Assembly (NCBI RefSeq): GCF_036226605.1
Contig: NZ_CP109000.1
Span: 4,522,501-4,586,500 of the forward strand
Reading direction: 5' to 3'
Length of the DNA: 64,000 bases
From: Streptomyces sp. NBC_00704
Lineage (GTDB): Bacteria > Actinomycetota > Actinomycetes > Streptomycetales > Streptomycetaceae
Part shown: in pieces, positions 7,364 through 15,891 of the stretch
How positions within the stretch are numbered: the stretch's first letter is position 1
Layout of the letters: every line of letters starts with the position of its first letter
Notes under the pieces: model-generated
Told to the model about the DNA's origin: nothing
Database searches by the model: none
The model's input: only the letters and a program-made list of their open reading frames with translations
Position numbers and translations under genes: made by a program

Positions 7364-8275
7364 CCCGCCCCACCGCCCGGCCGCCCGGCCCGGCCCCTCT
7401 CCCGGTGGCCGGATCCGCTCAGGTGACGGCCGGGCCCGTCCGCAACCCGCCCGAGCCGTCCACCCTCCGGCTCGGGCGGGTCCGTTCGGCGTGCCGGTCC
7501 GGTCCCGGCCGCTCACCTCCCCGCCCGAACGCAAGCCGGAACCGGCCGGAGAGCGCCGCGAACCGGTCGAGAAGTGTGGCCATCCGGTCGAGGAGTGTGG
7601 CCGACCGGTCGACCGGCACGGCTGCCGTCCCCGCCCGAAGTACACCGCTTCGCCCCCTCCGAGGGGCCCGGGGGTGTGTCCTGTACGCACCCGTCCCGTC
7701 CACCACCGGCCCGCCGAAGACCTTCGTCGTGCTTAGACACGGCCCACTGCTCCCTTGGACGGTCTCCATCGTTCGTACGAGCGAATCCCGTCCCGGCGTC
7801 CACTCATGCGGGCCGTGCGCCCGTTGCCCCACCGCGACGACCGGCCGACCCCCGGCTCATGCGTCCGGCCGCCCCCGCCTCACCTCCGCGTGCCACTCCA
7901 CCTGCACCCCCACCTGTGCCTCCACCTGCGTCTCCATCCCACCTCCACCCCGACCTCCACCTCCACGGCCTCTTTCGTGCTCCCGCGTGACCCTTGGCCG
8001 CGGGGGCCCGGCCGTCGTCGGCGGACGCCGCCGGCACGAGGTGTCCCGGATCGCGGGGCCCCGCCCCAGGGCAGTCGGCTGTCGGCGTCGCGCGGTCCGC
8101 CGGATCCGTGCGGAGCGCTGAGCGGAGGCCCGGAATCCGCCGGAACGGCGTCTCCCGGACCGGCGCCGTCGATCTCCGCCGTGCGACCTCGGCCGATCCC
8201 GTTTCGCCGCCGACGGAACAGGACGGGCATGCTGAGCGTCTGTCCTCATATATGGATGGTTCGATCCGTACGACT
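7364..8275. other. Long intergenic stretch without a recognisable gene
   Basis: About 900 bp. Open frames exist on both strands but their products are Pro/Arg/Ser-rich without domains. It holds a short direct repeat at about 7562-7603 (ccggtcgagaagtgtggcc and a near copy), a pyrimidine-rich CCACCTSC-type tract at about 7890-7970, and the 8-bp palindrome TCGTACGA near 7775. I see no RNA gene. Confidence 0.5.
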
Positions 8276-8293
8276 TTCGCGGGGGCCCGCGAA
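8276..8293. promoter_or_regulatory. Perfect inverted repeat, candidate operator
   Basis: TTCGCGGG-GG-CCCGCGAA, two perfect 8-bp arms around a 2-bp centre, about 180 bp upstream of the DUF397 gene in a locally less GC-rich stretch. It has no T-run, so a terminator is unlikely. Which protein binds is unknown. Confidence 0.4.
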
Positions 8294-8360
8294 TAGGACC
8301 GCGAAGCGGAACGAGCCGGGTAAAGCAGGCGTCAAAGCTGTAACCACTCAGGCACCGCGC

Positions 8361-8393
8361 GTGCACGTGCATCTGCTCATGCGACTGCACGTG
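8361..8393 (+). promoter_or_regulatory. Upstream element with two CACGTG boxes, shared with the divergent-partner gene
   Basis: GTGCACGTGCATCTGC at 8361-8376, then a second CACGTG at 8388-8393 (box starts 24 bp apart). A TATGAT-like -10 box lies at 8402-8407. The same 16 bases occur on the opposite strand at 9465-9480, upstream of the ATPase gene at a similar distance. This suggests one regulator for both genes. Confidence 0.6.
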
Positions 8394-8469
8394 AACGGGG
8401 CTATGATCCGGAACAGTTGACAACGGCACCAATGGCCACACGAGCCAGTGCACCACCAGGGAGCGACCT

Positions 8470-8730
8470 GTGGACCACCACGTTGACGGGGGGCACGACG
8501 TGTACAACGGCATGACGGCCACACAGCTGTACGGGGTTGCCTGGCAGAAGAGCCGGCACAGCAACTCGCAGGGTTCGTGCGTGGAGTTCGCCCGGCTGCC
8601 GGGCGGCGACGTGGCCGTGCGCAACTCGCGTTTTCCCGACGGTCCCGCGCTCGTCTACACGCGCGCCGAGATCGAGGCCATGCTGCTGGGCATCAAGGAC
8701 GGCGAGTTCGACCATCTGATCGCGAGCTGA
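8470..8730 (+). CDS. DUF397 small regulatory protein (WhiJ-cluster type)
   Basis: 86 residues. It carries the DUF397 signature: AWQKSRHSNSQGSCVEFARLP, then VAVRNSRFPDGPALVYTRAEI. DUF397 proteins occur almost only in Streptomyces and relatives, next to XRE/DUF5753 regulators (WhiJ paralogs) and SpoIIAB-like ATPases, as here; several such clusters affect the onset of development (established for the family, not this copy). The GTG at 8470 follows AGGGAG with good spacing. A later internal ATG gives the usual shorter N-terminus and is an alternative. Confidence 0.85.
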   Translation: MDHHVDGGHDVYNGMTATQLYGVAWQKSRHSNSQGSCVEFARLPGGDVAVRNSRFPDGPALVYTRAEIEAMLLGIKDGEFDHLIAS

Positions 8731-8873
8731 CGGCGCCCGACATGATTGCGGTCACCTCTGCTCCCGTCCCGGCCTCCGCTTCCGCCCCCGTCCCGTCGGA
8801 TCAGAGGCGGTCCGGTCTTCGCACTGCGGTGCGACGCGCGTAGAACCGCGGCGTCACGGCGCGCCGCGGTTCT

Positions 8874-9380
8874 TCACCGTGCGGGGGTGGGCAGCCGGAA
8901 GAGGGCCCAGACGACCTTGCCGCGCAGAGTGCCGGAGAGCGGGTGCCAGCCCCAGCTCTCGGCGAACGAGTCGACGAGGAAGAGGCCGCGCCCGGACTCG
9001 GCCGAGAAGTCCTCGCCCTCACGGGGCAGTGGGCTGTCGTGGCTGGGGTCGCGCACCGCGCAGACGAGGCGTTCGGTCCACCGCATCAGATGCAGGCGCA
9101 CGGGCGGATGCCGGTGATCCGGTCCGACGGGAACCTCGTCGGGGGCCAGCCCGTGTCTCAACGCGTTGGTCACCAGCTCCGAGACGACCAGGCAGACGTC
9201 GTCGAGACAGTCGCCCACGTCCCACTGCCCGAGGGTCCGCCTGGTGAACTGCCGGGCCTCGCGCACCGCTTCGAAGCGGGTCGGCAGAGCGCAGGAGGCG
9301 GCGTTGGACACGGCCGCGGGATCAAGCGGCGGAAGGCCCTGCCGTAACGGCTCGAGCATGGTCGATCCATTCGTCCCCAT
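8874..9380 (-). CDS. SpoIIAB/RsbW-like ATP-binding regulatory protein
   Basis: 168 residues with a HATPase_c fold: N-box SELVTNALRHG, a weakened G1 region (AVRDPSH, where DxGxG is usual) and the G2 motif SGRGLFLVDSFAESWGW. Such proteins act as anti-sigma or partner kinases in the cytoplasm. With DUF397 and the XRE protein it forms a typical WhiJ-type trio. The ATG at 9380 is preceded by GGGAG at a suitable distance; a second ATG at 9359 is possible. The 16-bp element at 9465-9480 sits about 85 bp upstream. Confidence 0.85.
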   Translation of the reverse strand: MGTNGSTMLEPLRQGLPPLDPAAVSNAASCALPTRFEAVREARQFTRRTLGQWDVGDCLDDVCLVVSELVTNALRHGLAPDEVPVGPDHRHPPVRLHLMRWTERLVCAVRDPSHDSPLPREGEDFSAESGRGLFLVDSFAESWGWHPLSGTLRGKVVWALFRLPTPAR

Positions 9381-9464
9381 GCGAGGCACTCCCGGGATTC
9401 GCGGTCGTTGCGATGCAGCGGTGGCGCGAGACCATGGTTTCGGATGCGCACGGTGGATGCAAGG

Positions 9465-9483
9465 GCAGATGCACGTGCACGTG
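9465..9483 (-). promoter_or_regulatory. Second copy of the CACGTG element, upstream of the ATPase gene
   Basis: On the minus strand this reads GTGCACGTGCATCTGC (9480-9465), identical to 8361-8376, and overlaps a further CACGTG at 9478-9483. It lies 85-103 bp upstream of the ATPase start, about as far as the plus-strand copy lies from the DUF397 start. Confidence 0.6.
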
Positions 9484-9696
9484 ACCGAAATGGACCCGCC
9501 CGTACCGCTTCTTGGCCATTTTTTCCGCCAACTTCTCGCCCAACACCGCCACTTCCCTTGCTTTCTCCTCACTCTTCCCGCGCATCCCTCTGTGCGTATC
9601 CTTCTGTTTCTTTCCATCTCTGTAATCGGACGAGTACTGCTCGAAGTGTTTTAGTGGCAGACTCGGTCCCCAGGACGGTTGGGGAGGCTGGCGAAC

Positions 9697-10557
9697 GTGA
9701 GCGTGGGAGAGCCCGGATCGGTGGTGCGGCGGATGCTGCTCGGCTCGCAACTTCGGCGGTTGCGCGAGACGCGCGGCATCACCCGCGAAGCGGCCGGATA
9801 CTCGATCAGGGCGTCGGAGTCGAAGATCAGCCGGATGGAACTGGGCCGGGTGAGCTTCAAGACCCGTGACGTGGAGGACCTGCTCACGCTGTACGGCATC
9901 ACGGACGACACGGAGCGCCAGGCGCTCGTCGGACTCGCCCGCGAGGCCAACGTGGCCGGCTGGTGGCACAGTTACTCGGACGTCCTGCCCAACTGGTTCC
10001 CCACCTACGTGGGCCTGGAGGGCGCGGCCGCGCTGATCCGCGCGTACGAGGTCCAGTTCGTGCACGGCCTGTTGCAGACCGAGGCGTACGCCCATGCCGT
10101 CGTCAGTCGCGGCATGAAGGGGGCGTCGCCCGCCGACGTCGACCGGCGCGTGGCGCTGCGGCTGGAGCGGCAGAAGTACCTCGTCGCCGAGAACGCCCCC
10201 GACGTCCACATCGTGCTGGACGAGGCGGCGCTGCGCCGGCCGTACGGCGACCGCGAGGTGATGCGCGGGCAGCTCCAGCACCTGATCGAGATCTCGGAGC
10301 GCCCCAACGTGCGGCTACAGGTGGTGCCGTTCAGTCTCGGCGGCCACTCCGGAGAGTCGGGCGCGTTCACGATCCTGAGCTTCCCGGAGTCCGACCTCCA
10401 GGACGTCGTCTATCTGGAACAGCTCACCAGCGCGCTCTACCTGGACAAACGCGAGGACGTGGCCCAGTACGAGCAGGTTCTCGTGGAGCTCCAGCGCGAC
10501 AGCCCAGGCCCGGACGCGAGCCGGGACCTGCTGCGCGGTCTGCTCCAGCTGTCGTAG
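9697..10557 (+). CDS. XRE-family regulator with DUF5753 (WhiJ-like)
   Basis: 286 residues. The N-terminal HTH_31/XRE domain spans about residues 10-75 (LGSQLRRLRETRGITREAAGYSIRASESKISRMELGR), and the DUF5753 domain follows (about 95-275, with LLQTEAYAHAVV and NVRLQVVPFSLGGHSGESGAFTIL). In the WhiJ family DUF5753 is thought to receive a signal from the small partner protein, here DUF397 at 8470 (family knowledge). The GTG at 9697 is chosen because GGGGAGG precedes it by 9 nt; a TTG at 9679 would lack a site. It is the likely binder of the shared element at 8361 and 9465. Confidence 0.85.
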   Translation: MSVGEPGSVVRRMLLGSQLRRLRETRGITREAAGYSIRASESKISRMELGRVSFKTRDVEDLLTLYGITDDTERQALVGLAREANVAGWWHSYSDVLPNWFPTYVGLEGAAALIRAYEVQFVHGLLQTEAYAHAVVSRGMKGASPADVDRRVALRLERQKYLVAENAPDVHIVLDEAALRRPYGDREVMRGQLQHLIEISERPNVRLQVVPFSLGGHSGESGAFTILSFPESDLQDVVYLEQLTSALYLDKREDVAQYEQVLVELQRDSPGPDASRDLLRGLLQLS

Positions 10558-10689
10558 GGATTCCCCCGCGGGGGCCGGCGACCGGTCGAAGTCCCCGCCA
10601 ACTCCCCTGAAACCACCGTACGATGACGCGTGATCAGATCGTGATGCCGATCGATCGAAGCCGATCGCAGCAGGGGATTGAGGGATCGC

Positions 10690-12150
10690 ATGTCGTCATA
10701 CTTCACCGACCTGGCCCAGCAGTACATCGACGGCACATGGCGTCCGGGCACCGGGTCCTGGGACATCATCACCATCAATCCCTATGACGGCGAGAAGCTG
10801 GCCTCGATCACGATAGCCACGGTCGAGGAGGTCGACGAGGCGTACCGGGCCGCCGCCCGCGCCCAGAAGCAGTGGGCCGCGACCAGCCCCTACGCACGCC
10901 GCGCGATCTTCGAGAACGTGCTGCGTCTGGTCGAGGAGCGCGAGGCGGAGATCAGCGCCCTCCTCGTCGACGAGGCCGGCGGCACCTTCGGCAAGGCGGC
11001 CTTCGAGCTCCACCTCGCCAAGGAGTTCCTGCGCGAGTCGATCCACCTGGCGCTGCGCCCCGAGGGCCGCATCCTGCCCTCGCCGATCGACGGCAAGGAG
11101 AACCGCGTCTACCGCGAGCCGGTCGGCGTGGTCGGCGTGATCAGCCCCTTCAACGTGCCGTTCCTGCTGTCGTTGAAGTCCGTCGCCCCCGCGCTCGCCC
11201 TCGGCAACGCCGTGGTGCTCAAGCCGCACCAGAACACCCCGGTCTCCGGCGGCACGGTGATCGCCAAGCTCTTCGAGGACGCGGGTCTGCCGCCGGGCCT
11301 GCTGAACGTCGTCGTGACCGACATCGCCGAGATCCGCGACGCCTTCCTGGAGCACCCGGTCCCGCGGGTCATCTCCTTCACCGGCTCCGACAAGGTCGGC
11401 CGCCATGTCGCGACCGTCGCCGCCTCGCACTTCAAGCGGACCGTCATCGAACTCGGCGGCAACAGCGCGTTCGTGGTGCTGGACGACGCCGACGTCGACT
11501 ACGCCGTGGACGCGGCGGTGTTCAGCCGCTTCGTGCACCAGGGCCAGGTCTGCATGGCCGCCAACCGGATCCTGGTGGACCGCGCGGTCGCCGACGAGTT
11601 CACCGAGAAGTTCGTCGCCAAGGTGCGCACCCTCAAGGCGGGCGACCCGCGCGACCCGCAGACCGCGATCGGCCCGCTGATCAACTCCTCTCAGGCGGAG
11701 GCGGTCTCGGCGGTGGTCGAGCAGGCCGTCGGCGAGGGCGCGCACGCGCTGGTGCACGGTACGACGGTGGGCAACGTCGTCGAGCCGTCCGTCCTGGCCG
11801 ACCTGCCCGCCGACTCCGCGCTGCTGCGGCAGGAGGTCTTCGGGCCCGTCGTGTTCGTGAACACCTTCGACGGCGAGGAAGAGGCCGTACGGCTGGTCAA
11901 CGAGTCGCCGTACGGGCTCAGCGGAGCCGTCCACACCGCCGACGTCGAGCGGGGGGTGGCCTTCGCCAAGCAGATCGTCACCGGCATGTTCCACGTCAAC
12001 GACGCCACCGTGCACGACGAGCCGATCGTGCCGTTCGGCGGCGAGAAGAACTCCGGCGTCGGCCGTCTCAACGGCGAGTCGACCCTGGAGGCCTTCACCA
12101 CCACCAAGTGGATCTCGGTCCAGCACGGCCGCAGCGCGTTCCCCTTCTGA
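10690..12150 (+). CDS. Aldehyde dehydrogenase (benzaldehyde/vanillin dehydrogenase-like)
   Basis: 486 residues, full length for the ALDH superfamily. Catalytic features: ELGGNSAFVV with Glu254 and GQVCMAANR with Cys288, spaced 34 residues apart as in the family, plus the cofactor loop FTGSDKVGRH. The protein oxidises an aldehyde to the acid with NAD(P)+; the overall pattern (NPYDGEKLASI at the N-terminus and FGGEKNSGVGR near the end) is closest to aromatic aldehyde dehydrogenases, but the substrate is inferred. The ATG at 10690 lies 7-11 nt after a GAGGGA site. A strong hairpin follows the stop. Confidence 0.85.
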   Translation: MSSYFTDLAQQYIDGTWRPGTGSWDIITINPYDGEKLASITIATVEEVDEAYRAAARAQKQWAATSPYARRAIFENVLRLVEEREAEISALLVDEAGGTFGKAAFELHLAKEFLRESIHLALRPEGRILPSPIDGKENRVYREPVGVVGVISPFNVPFLLSLKSVAPALALGNAVVLKPHQNTPVSGGTVIAKLFEDAGLPPGLLNVVVTDIAEIRDAFLEHPVPRVISFTGSDKVGRHVATVAASHFKRTVIELGGNSAFVVLDDADVDYAVDAAVFSRFVHQGQVCMAANRILVDRAVADEFTEKFVAKVRTLKAGDPRDPQTAIGPLINSSQAEAVSAVVEQAVGEGAHALVHGTTVGNVVEPSVLADLPADSALLRQEVFGPVVFVNTFDGEEEAVRLVNESPYGLSGAVHTADVERGVAFAKQIVTGMFHVNDATVHDEPIVPFGGEKNSGVGRLNGESTLEAFTTTKWISVQHGRSAFPF

Positions 12151-12160
12151 GCGCGCGCCG

Positions 12161-12225
12161 GGGCGGGCGGGAAGGCGCCCGCGGCATCCGCGCGCGGGGG
12201 CGCGCGGCCCGCGGGCGCCCGCCCG
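12161..12225 (+). terminator. Strong GC hairpin after the aldehyde dehydrogenase gene
   Basis: Core arms GGCGCCCGCGG (12174-12184) and CCGCGGGCGCC (12209-12219) pair perfectly, and flanking GGGCGGG/CCCGCCC extends the stem past a small bulge. There is no T-run, which is common for Streptomyces terminators. Confidence 0.6.
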
Positions 12226-12245
12226 GCACGCCCTAACCTGGGCGC

Positions 12246-12887
12246 ATGTCAGCGATCCGTCTTCTCGTCCTGGGGGCCGTGCGCCAGCACGGGCGGGCCC
12301 ACGGTTACCAGGTGCGCGGCGACCTGGAGTACTGGGGCGCCCACGAGTGGTCCAACGCCAAGCCGGGCTCGATCTACCACGCCCTGAAGCAGATGGCCAA
12401 GCAGGGACTGCTGCGCGAGCACGAGACGGCTCCCTCCCCGGCGGGCGGCCCGCCGCGCACCGAGTACGAGATCACCGAGGCCGGCGCCGAGGAGTACTTC
12501 CGGCTGCTGCGCGCCGCGCTGACCTCGTACGACCAGAAGACCGACGTGAAGTCGGCGGCCATCGGCTTCATGCTCGACCTCCCGCGCGCGGAGGCCGTGT
12601 CGCTCCTTCACGAGCGCATCCGCGGCATCGAGGCGTGGCGGACCGCCGTCACCGCGCACTACCTCCCCGAGGAGGGCCCGGAGCAGCTGGGCCACATCGG
12701 CGAGATCATGAACCTGTGGCTCCACACGGCCGACGCCGAGGCCGAGTGGACCCGCGGCCTGATCGCCCGGGTCGAGGGCGGCGCGTACACCTTCGCGGGC
12801 GAGGGCGAGCCGTTCGTCGGCGTGCTGGCCGAGGGCGAGGAGAACCCGTACGCGACGGGCGAGCGGCACCCCGGCGACGCGCACTGA
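12246..12887 (+). CDS. PadR-family transcriptional regulator
   Basis: 213 residues. The PadR winged helix covers about residues 4-90: IRLLVLGAVRQHGRAHGYQV, then KPGSIYHALKQMAKQGLLR and TEYEITEAGAEEY. A C-terminal helical dimerisation domain (PadR_C-like) ends with a short acidic tail. It probably represses the neighbouring aldehyde dehydrogenase or another stress gene (inference). The ATG lies 6 nt after TAACCT (12234-12239), so the transcript may be leaderless; there is no ribosome-binding site. Confidence 0.85.
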   Translation: MSAIRLLVLGAVRQHGRAHGYQVRGDLEYWGAHEWSNAKPGSIYHALKQMAKQGLLREHETAPSPAGGPPRTEYEITEAGAEEYFRLLRAALTSYDQKTDVKSAAIGFMLDLPRAEAVSLLHERIRGIEAWRTAVTAHYLPEEGPEQLGHIGEIMNLWLHTADAEAEWTRGLIARVEGGAYTFAGEGEPFVGVLAEGEENPYATGERHPGDAH

Positions 12888-13045
12888 CCAGCCGCCAGGA
12901 GCCTCCTCGGCCCCGCCCGTGCGGGATGCGGGGCGCGGGATGCGGCGCGACGGCCGAGCCCGGCCGGCCGGCCGGTCGCCGGACCGGTCAGGTGGTCGGT
13001 CGGTCGGTCAGGCGATCGGGCATCCCGCTCGCCGCCCGCCCGGAC

Positions 13046-14452
13046 CTAGTGGTGGAAACTCGTCGCCGCGCCCTTGTCCCGGATCGCCGGACCGGACTGG
13101 CGTCGCAGCTCCGGCAGCAGTCGCGTCAGGTCCTCCACGAACAGTTCGGCCAGGTCCTCCGAGAAGCCGTTTCTGCACACGACCCGCAGCACGGACAGGT
13201 CCTCCCGGTTCGCCGGGAAGGTGTACGCGGGCACCAGCCAGCCGCTCTCGCGCATCCGCCGGGACACGTCGAAGACGTCGAACGCCTCCACGCCCTCCGC
13301 CGTGGTGAAGGCGAAGACCGGCAGTTCGTCGCCCCGGGTGAGGAGCCGGAAGTCGCCGAGCGCCTCCACCTGTCCGGCCAGCCGGGCCGCCACGTCCCGC
13401 GTGCACTGCTGGACCGCACGGAAGCCCTCCCGGCCGAGCCGCAGCAGCGTGTAGTACTGCGCGACGACCTGGGCGCCCGGGCGGGAGAAGTTGAGCGCGA
13501 ACGTGGGCATGTCGCCGCCCAGGTAGTTCACGCGGAACACCAGCTCCTCCGGCAGGGCCTCCTTGTCGCGCCACAGCGCCCAGCCGACGCCCGGGTAGAC
13601 CAGGCCGTACTTGTGCCCCGAGGTGTTGATGGACGCCACGCGCGGGAGGCGGAAGTCCCACACCAGGTCCTCGTCGAGGAAGGGGGCGATCATCGCGCCG
13701 GACGCGCCGTCGACGTGCACCGGAACGTCCAGGCCGGTGCGCTCCTGGAGCGCGTCCAGCGCCGCGCACAGCTCGGCGATCGGCTCGTAGGACCCGTCGA
13801 AGGTGGAGCCGAGGATGCCGACGACCCCGATGGTGTTCTCGTCGCACAGCTCGGCCGCGAGCTGCGGGTCCAGGTGGAAACGCTCCCCCTCCATGGGGAC
13901 CAGCCGGGCCTCGACCTCCCAGAAGTTGCAGAACTTCTCCCAGCAGACCTGGACGTTGATGCCCATCACGAGGTTCGGCCGCGCGCCCGGGTAGCGGTCG
14001 GCGTTGCGCCGCGCCCACCGCCGCTTCAGCGCCATCCCGGCGAGCATGCATGCCTCGCTCGACCCGGTCGTCGAACAGCCCACGGCCGCCGAGGGGTCGG
14101 GCGCGTTCCACAGGTCGGCGAGCATCGCCACACAGCGCCGCTCCAGTTCGGCGGTGCGCGGGTACTCGTCCTTGTCGATCATGTTCTTGTCGCGGCACTC
14201 CGCCATCAGGACGCCGGCCTGCGGCTCCATCCACGTGGTCACGAAGGTGGCCAGGTTCAGGCGCGCGTTGCCGTCCAGCATGAGTTCGTCGCGCACCAGC
14301 TGGTACGCCGTGGACGGGGGCGTGGGGCCGTCCGGCAGACGGTGCTTGGGAGGCGCCTCGATCATCCCGCTGACCGGATCGGCCTCGCCGTAGAAGGGAT
14401 TGACGGACAGTGGGCGCTCGTCGGGCTTCCGGGGCCCTTTGTGCAACGGCAT
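13046..14452 (-). CDS. gadB: Glutamate decarboxylase
   Basis: 468 residues, the usual length of bacterial GadB. It is a PLP enzyme that turns glutamate into GABA and CO2, using up a proton. The PLP lysine is Lys281 in SINTSGHKYGLVYPG, preceded by VHVDGASGAMIAPF. The N-terminus has the family block NPFYGEADP. The gene lies 28 bp after the ClC gene on the same strand, so the two form an operon. No GadC antiporter is nearby. Confidence 0.95.
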   Translation of the reverse strand: MPLHKGPRKPDERPLSVNPFYGEADPVSGMIEAPPKHRLPDGPTPPSTAYQLVRDELMLDGNARLNLATFVTTWMEPQAGVLMAECRDKNMIDKDEYPRTAELERRCVAMLADLWNAPDPSAAVGCSTTGSSEACMLAGMALKRRWARRNADRYPGARPNLVMGINVQVCWEKFCNFWEVEARLVPMEGERFHLDPQLAAELCDENTIGVVGILGSTFDGSYEPIAELCAALDALQERTGLDVPVHVDGASGAMIAPFLDEDLVWDFRLPRVASINTSGHKYGLVYPGVGWALWRDKEALPEELVFRVNYLGGDMPTFALNFSRPGAQVVAQYYTLLRLGREGFRAVQQCTRDVAARLAGQVEALGDFRLLTRGDELPVFAFTTAEGVEAFDVFDVSRRMRESGWLVPAYTFPANREDLSVLRVVCRNGFSEDLAELFVEDLTRLLPELRRQSGPAIRDKGAATSFHH

Positions 14453-14480
14453 GAATGCCTCCTGATGGGTCGAACGGGTG

Positions 14481-15794
14481 TCAGCGGACCGGAGTTCCGT
14501 CCGCGCGCAACTGCATCTGCGGCCGCCCCGTCACCAGCAGCCAGGCAGGCAGCGTGGCGATGCACAACAGGGCGATGATCGACGCCGAGGCCACCAGGAC
14601 GGCGGCGACGAAGAGACTCACCCAGCCCTGCCGGGTGATGGCCAGGAGCACGCCCAGCACCCCGGCCGCCACGCCCACCGAGGGATGGACGCCGGAGACG
14701 AGCGCGTGGGCGGTGAGACCGAACGCGGTGCCCACGAACACGGCCGGGAAGATCCGGCCGCCGCGGAAACCGCAGGACGCGGCGACGAGCAGCGCGGCCA
14801 GCTTCACCACCGTCATCGTGGCGAACTGACCGGCCGTCCAGCCCTCCGGATCGGCCGCGAGCTCCCCGACCTCGTCCAGCCCCTTGAAGAGCGTCAGATG
14901 GCCGCCCAGCGCCCCCAGCAGGCCCAGGACGACGCCGCCGAGCGGCAGCATCAGCATCGGGTGCCGCAACCGCGTGAACACGCCGTGGACGTACGGGAAG
15001 GCGCGGACGGCGCACAGGGTCAGCAGCGCGCCCGCCGAGGCGATCACGAGCGCCGCCAGCAGATCGCCCCAGCCCGGCCGGTCGAGTCCGGGCAGGCCCA
15101 GGTCGAAGGCCGGATGCGCCACCAGGGTGGTCGTCATCGAGCCGGCCGACGCGGCGACCAGCGGAGGGAACACGTGGTCCCACAGCGGCCCCTCGCTCTG
15201 CCGCCCGGCCAGCGCCTCGGAGATCAGCAGCGCCGCCGCGACGGGCGTGCCGAACAGCGCGCCGACGGTCGCCGCCTCGGCGAGGACCGCCCACAGGGCG
15301 CCCGGCGCCCGCGGCGCCGCCCGGCGGCCCAGCCAGACGGCCAGTCCCACGTTGACGGCGATGATCGGGTTCTCCGGGCCCAGGCTCGGGCCGCCCGCCA
15401 GCATCAGCGCCGTCGCCACGACCAGTCCGGGCAGCACCGCCGGGGGCAGCACGGGCGCGTCCAGCCCCATCGTCGCCGGATCGGGTCCCGCGTGTCCCGG
15501 CGCCTTCCACACCACCAGCCCCACCGCCACGCCGGTCGCGGTGAGGACGACGAGTATCCACAGCACCGAGTAGCGGCCCACGTCCAGCGCGTCCGGAAGC
15601 GTGGCCCACAGCACGTGCTCCAGCCGCTCGGCCACCCCCTCCACCAGCAGGAGCAGCACCGACGCCAGCACCCCGACCAGCAGAGCGGGCAGGATCAACG
15701 GCAGCAGGGCGCGCGCCGGCGTCGCCGCGGAGGCGGGCGAACGCTGCGAGGTGTCCTGAGCCACGGGCTCACGATAAGCGGACGAAACGGACAT
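14481..15794 (-). CDS. ClC-family chloride channel or Cl-/H+ antiporter
   Basis: About 437 residues with ten or more hydrophobic segments. ClC landmarks: GGPSLGPENPII (the GSGIP/GREGP-like region) and GFRGGRIFPAVFVG (selectivity filter). It moves chloride across the cytoplasmic membrane, probably exchanging it for protons. Standing directly upstream of gadB in one transcript, it fits an acid-resistance role in which chloride flux offsets charge movement linked to glutamate decarboxylation (known for E. coli ClC; inference here). Start choices include ATG 15794 and a GTG some 30 bp later. It is divergent from tipA. Confidence 0.85.
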   Translation of the reverse strand: MSVSSAYREPVAQDTSQRSPASAATPARALLPLILPALLVGVLASVLLLLVEGVAERLEHVLWATLPDALDVGRYSVLWILVVLTATGVAVGLVVWKAPGHAGPDPATMGLDAPVLPPAVLPGLVVATALMLAGGPSLGPENPIIAVNVGLAVWLGRRAAPRAPGALWAVLAEAATVGALFGTPVAAALLISEALAGRQSEGPLWDHVFPPLVAASAGSMTTTLVAHPAFDLGLPGLDRPGWGDLLAALVIASAGALLTLCAVRAFPYVHGVFTRLRHPMLMLPLGGVVLGLLGALGGHLTLFKGLDEVGELAADPEGWTAGQFATMTVVKLAALLVAASCGFRGGRIFPAVFVGTAFGLTAHALVSGVHPSVGVAAGVLGVLLAITRQGWVSLFVAAVLVASASIIALLCIATLPAWLLVTGRPQMQLRADGTPVR

Positions 15795-15830
15795 GACATC
15801 CGGAACGCGGACGCCTGCGGGGCATCCCGC

Positions 15831-15852
15831 TTGCACCTCACGCGGCGTGAGG
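15831..15852 (+). promoter_or_regulatory. tipA-type promoter with TipA operator
   Basis: TTGCAC (15831-15836) overlaps the inverted repeat CCTCACG-CGG-CGTGAGG (15836-15852). This closely resembles the ptipA operator of S. lividans as I remember it. The palindrome lies between the -35 box and the expected -10 region, as in MerR-type activation by untwisting. Confidence 0.8.
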
Positions 15853-15891
15853 CAGCACCGTGGAGCGCGTACAGGGAAGGGAGCGCACGAA

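Noticed and set aside
7405-8121. A 238-codon open frame after the rpsR remnant
   Set aside because: The product is Arg/Pro/Ser-rich without any domain, there is no ribosome site, and overlapping frames on both strands are equally long. This is typical of high-GC non-coding DNA.
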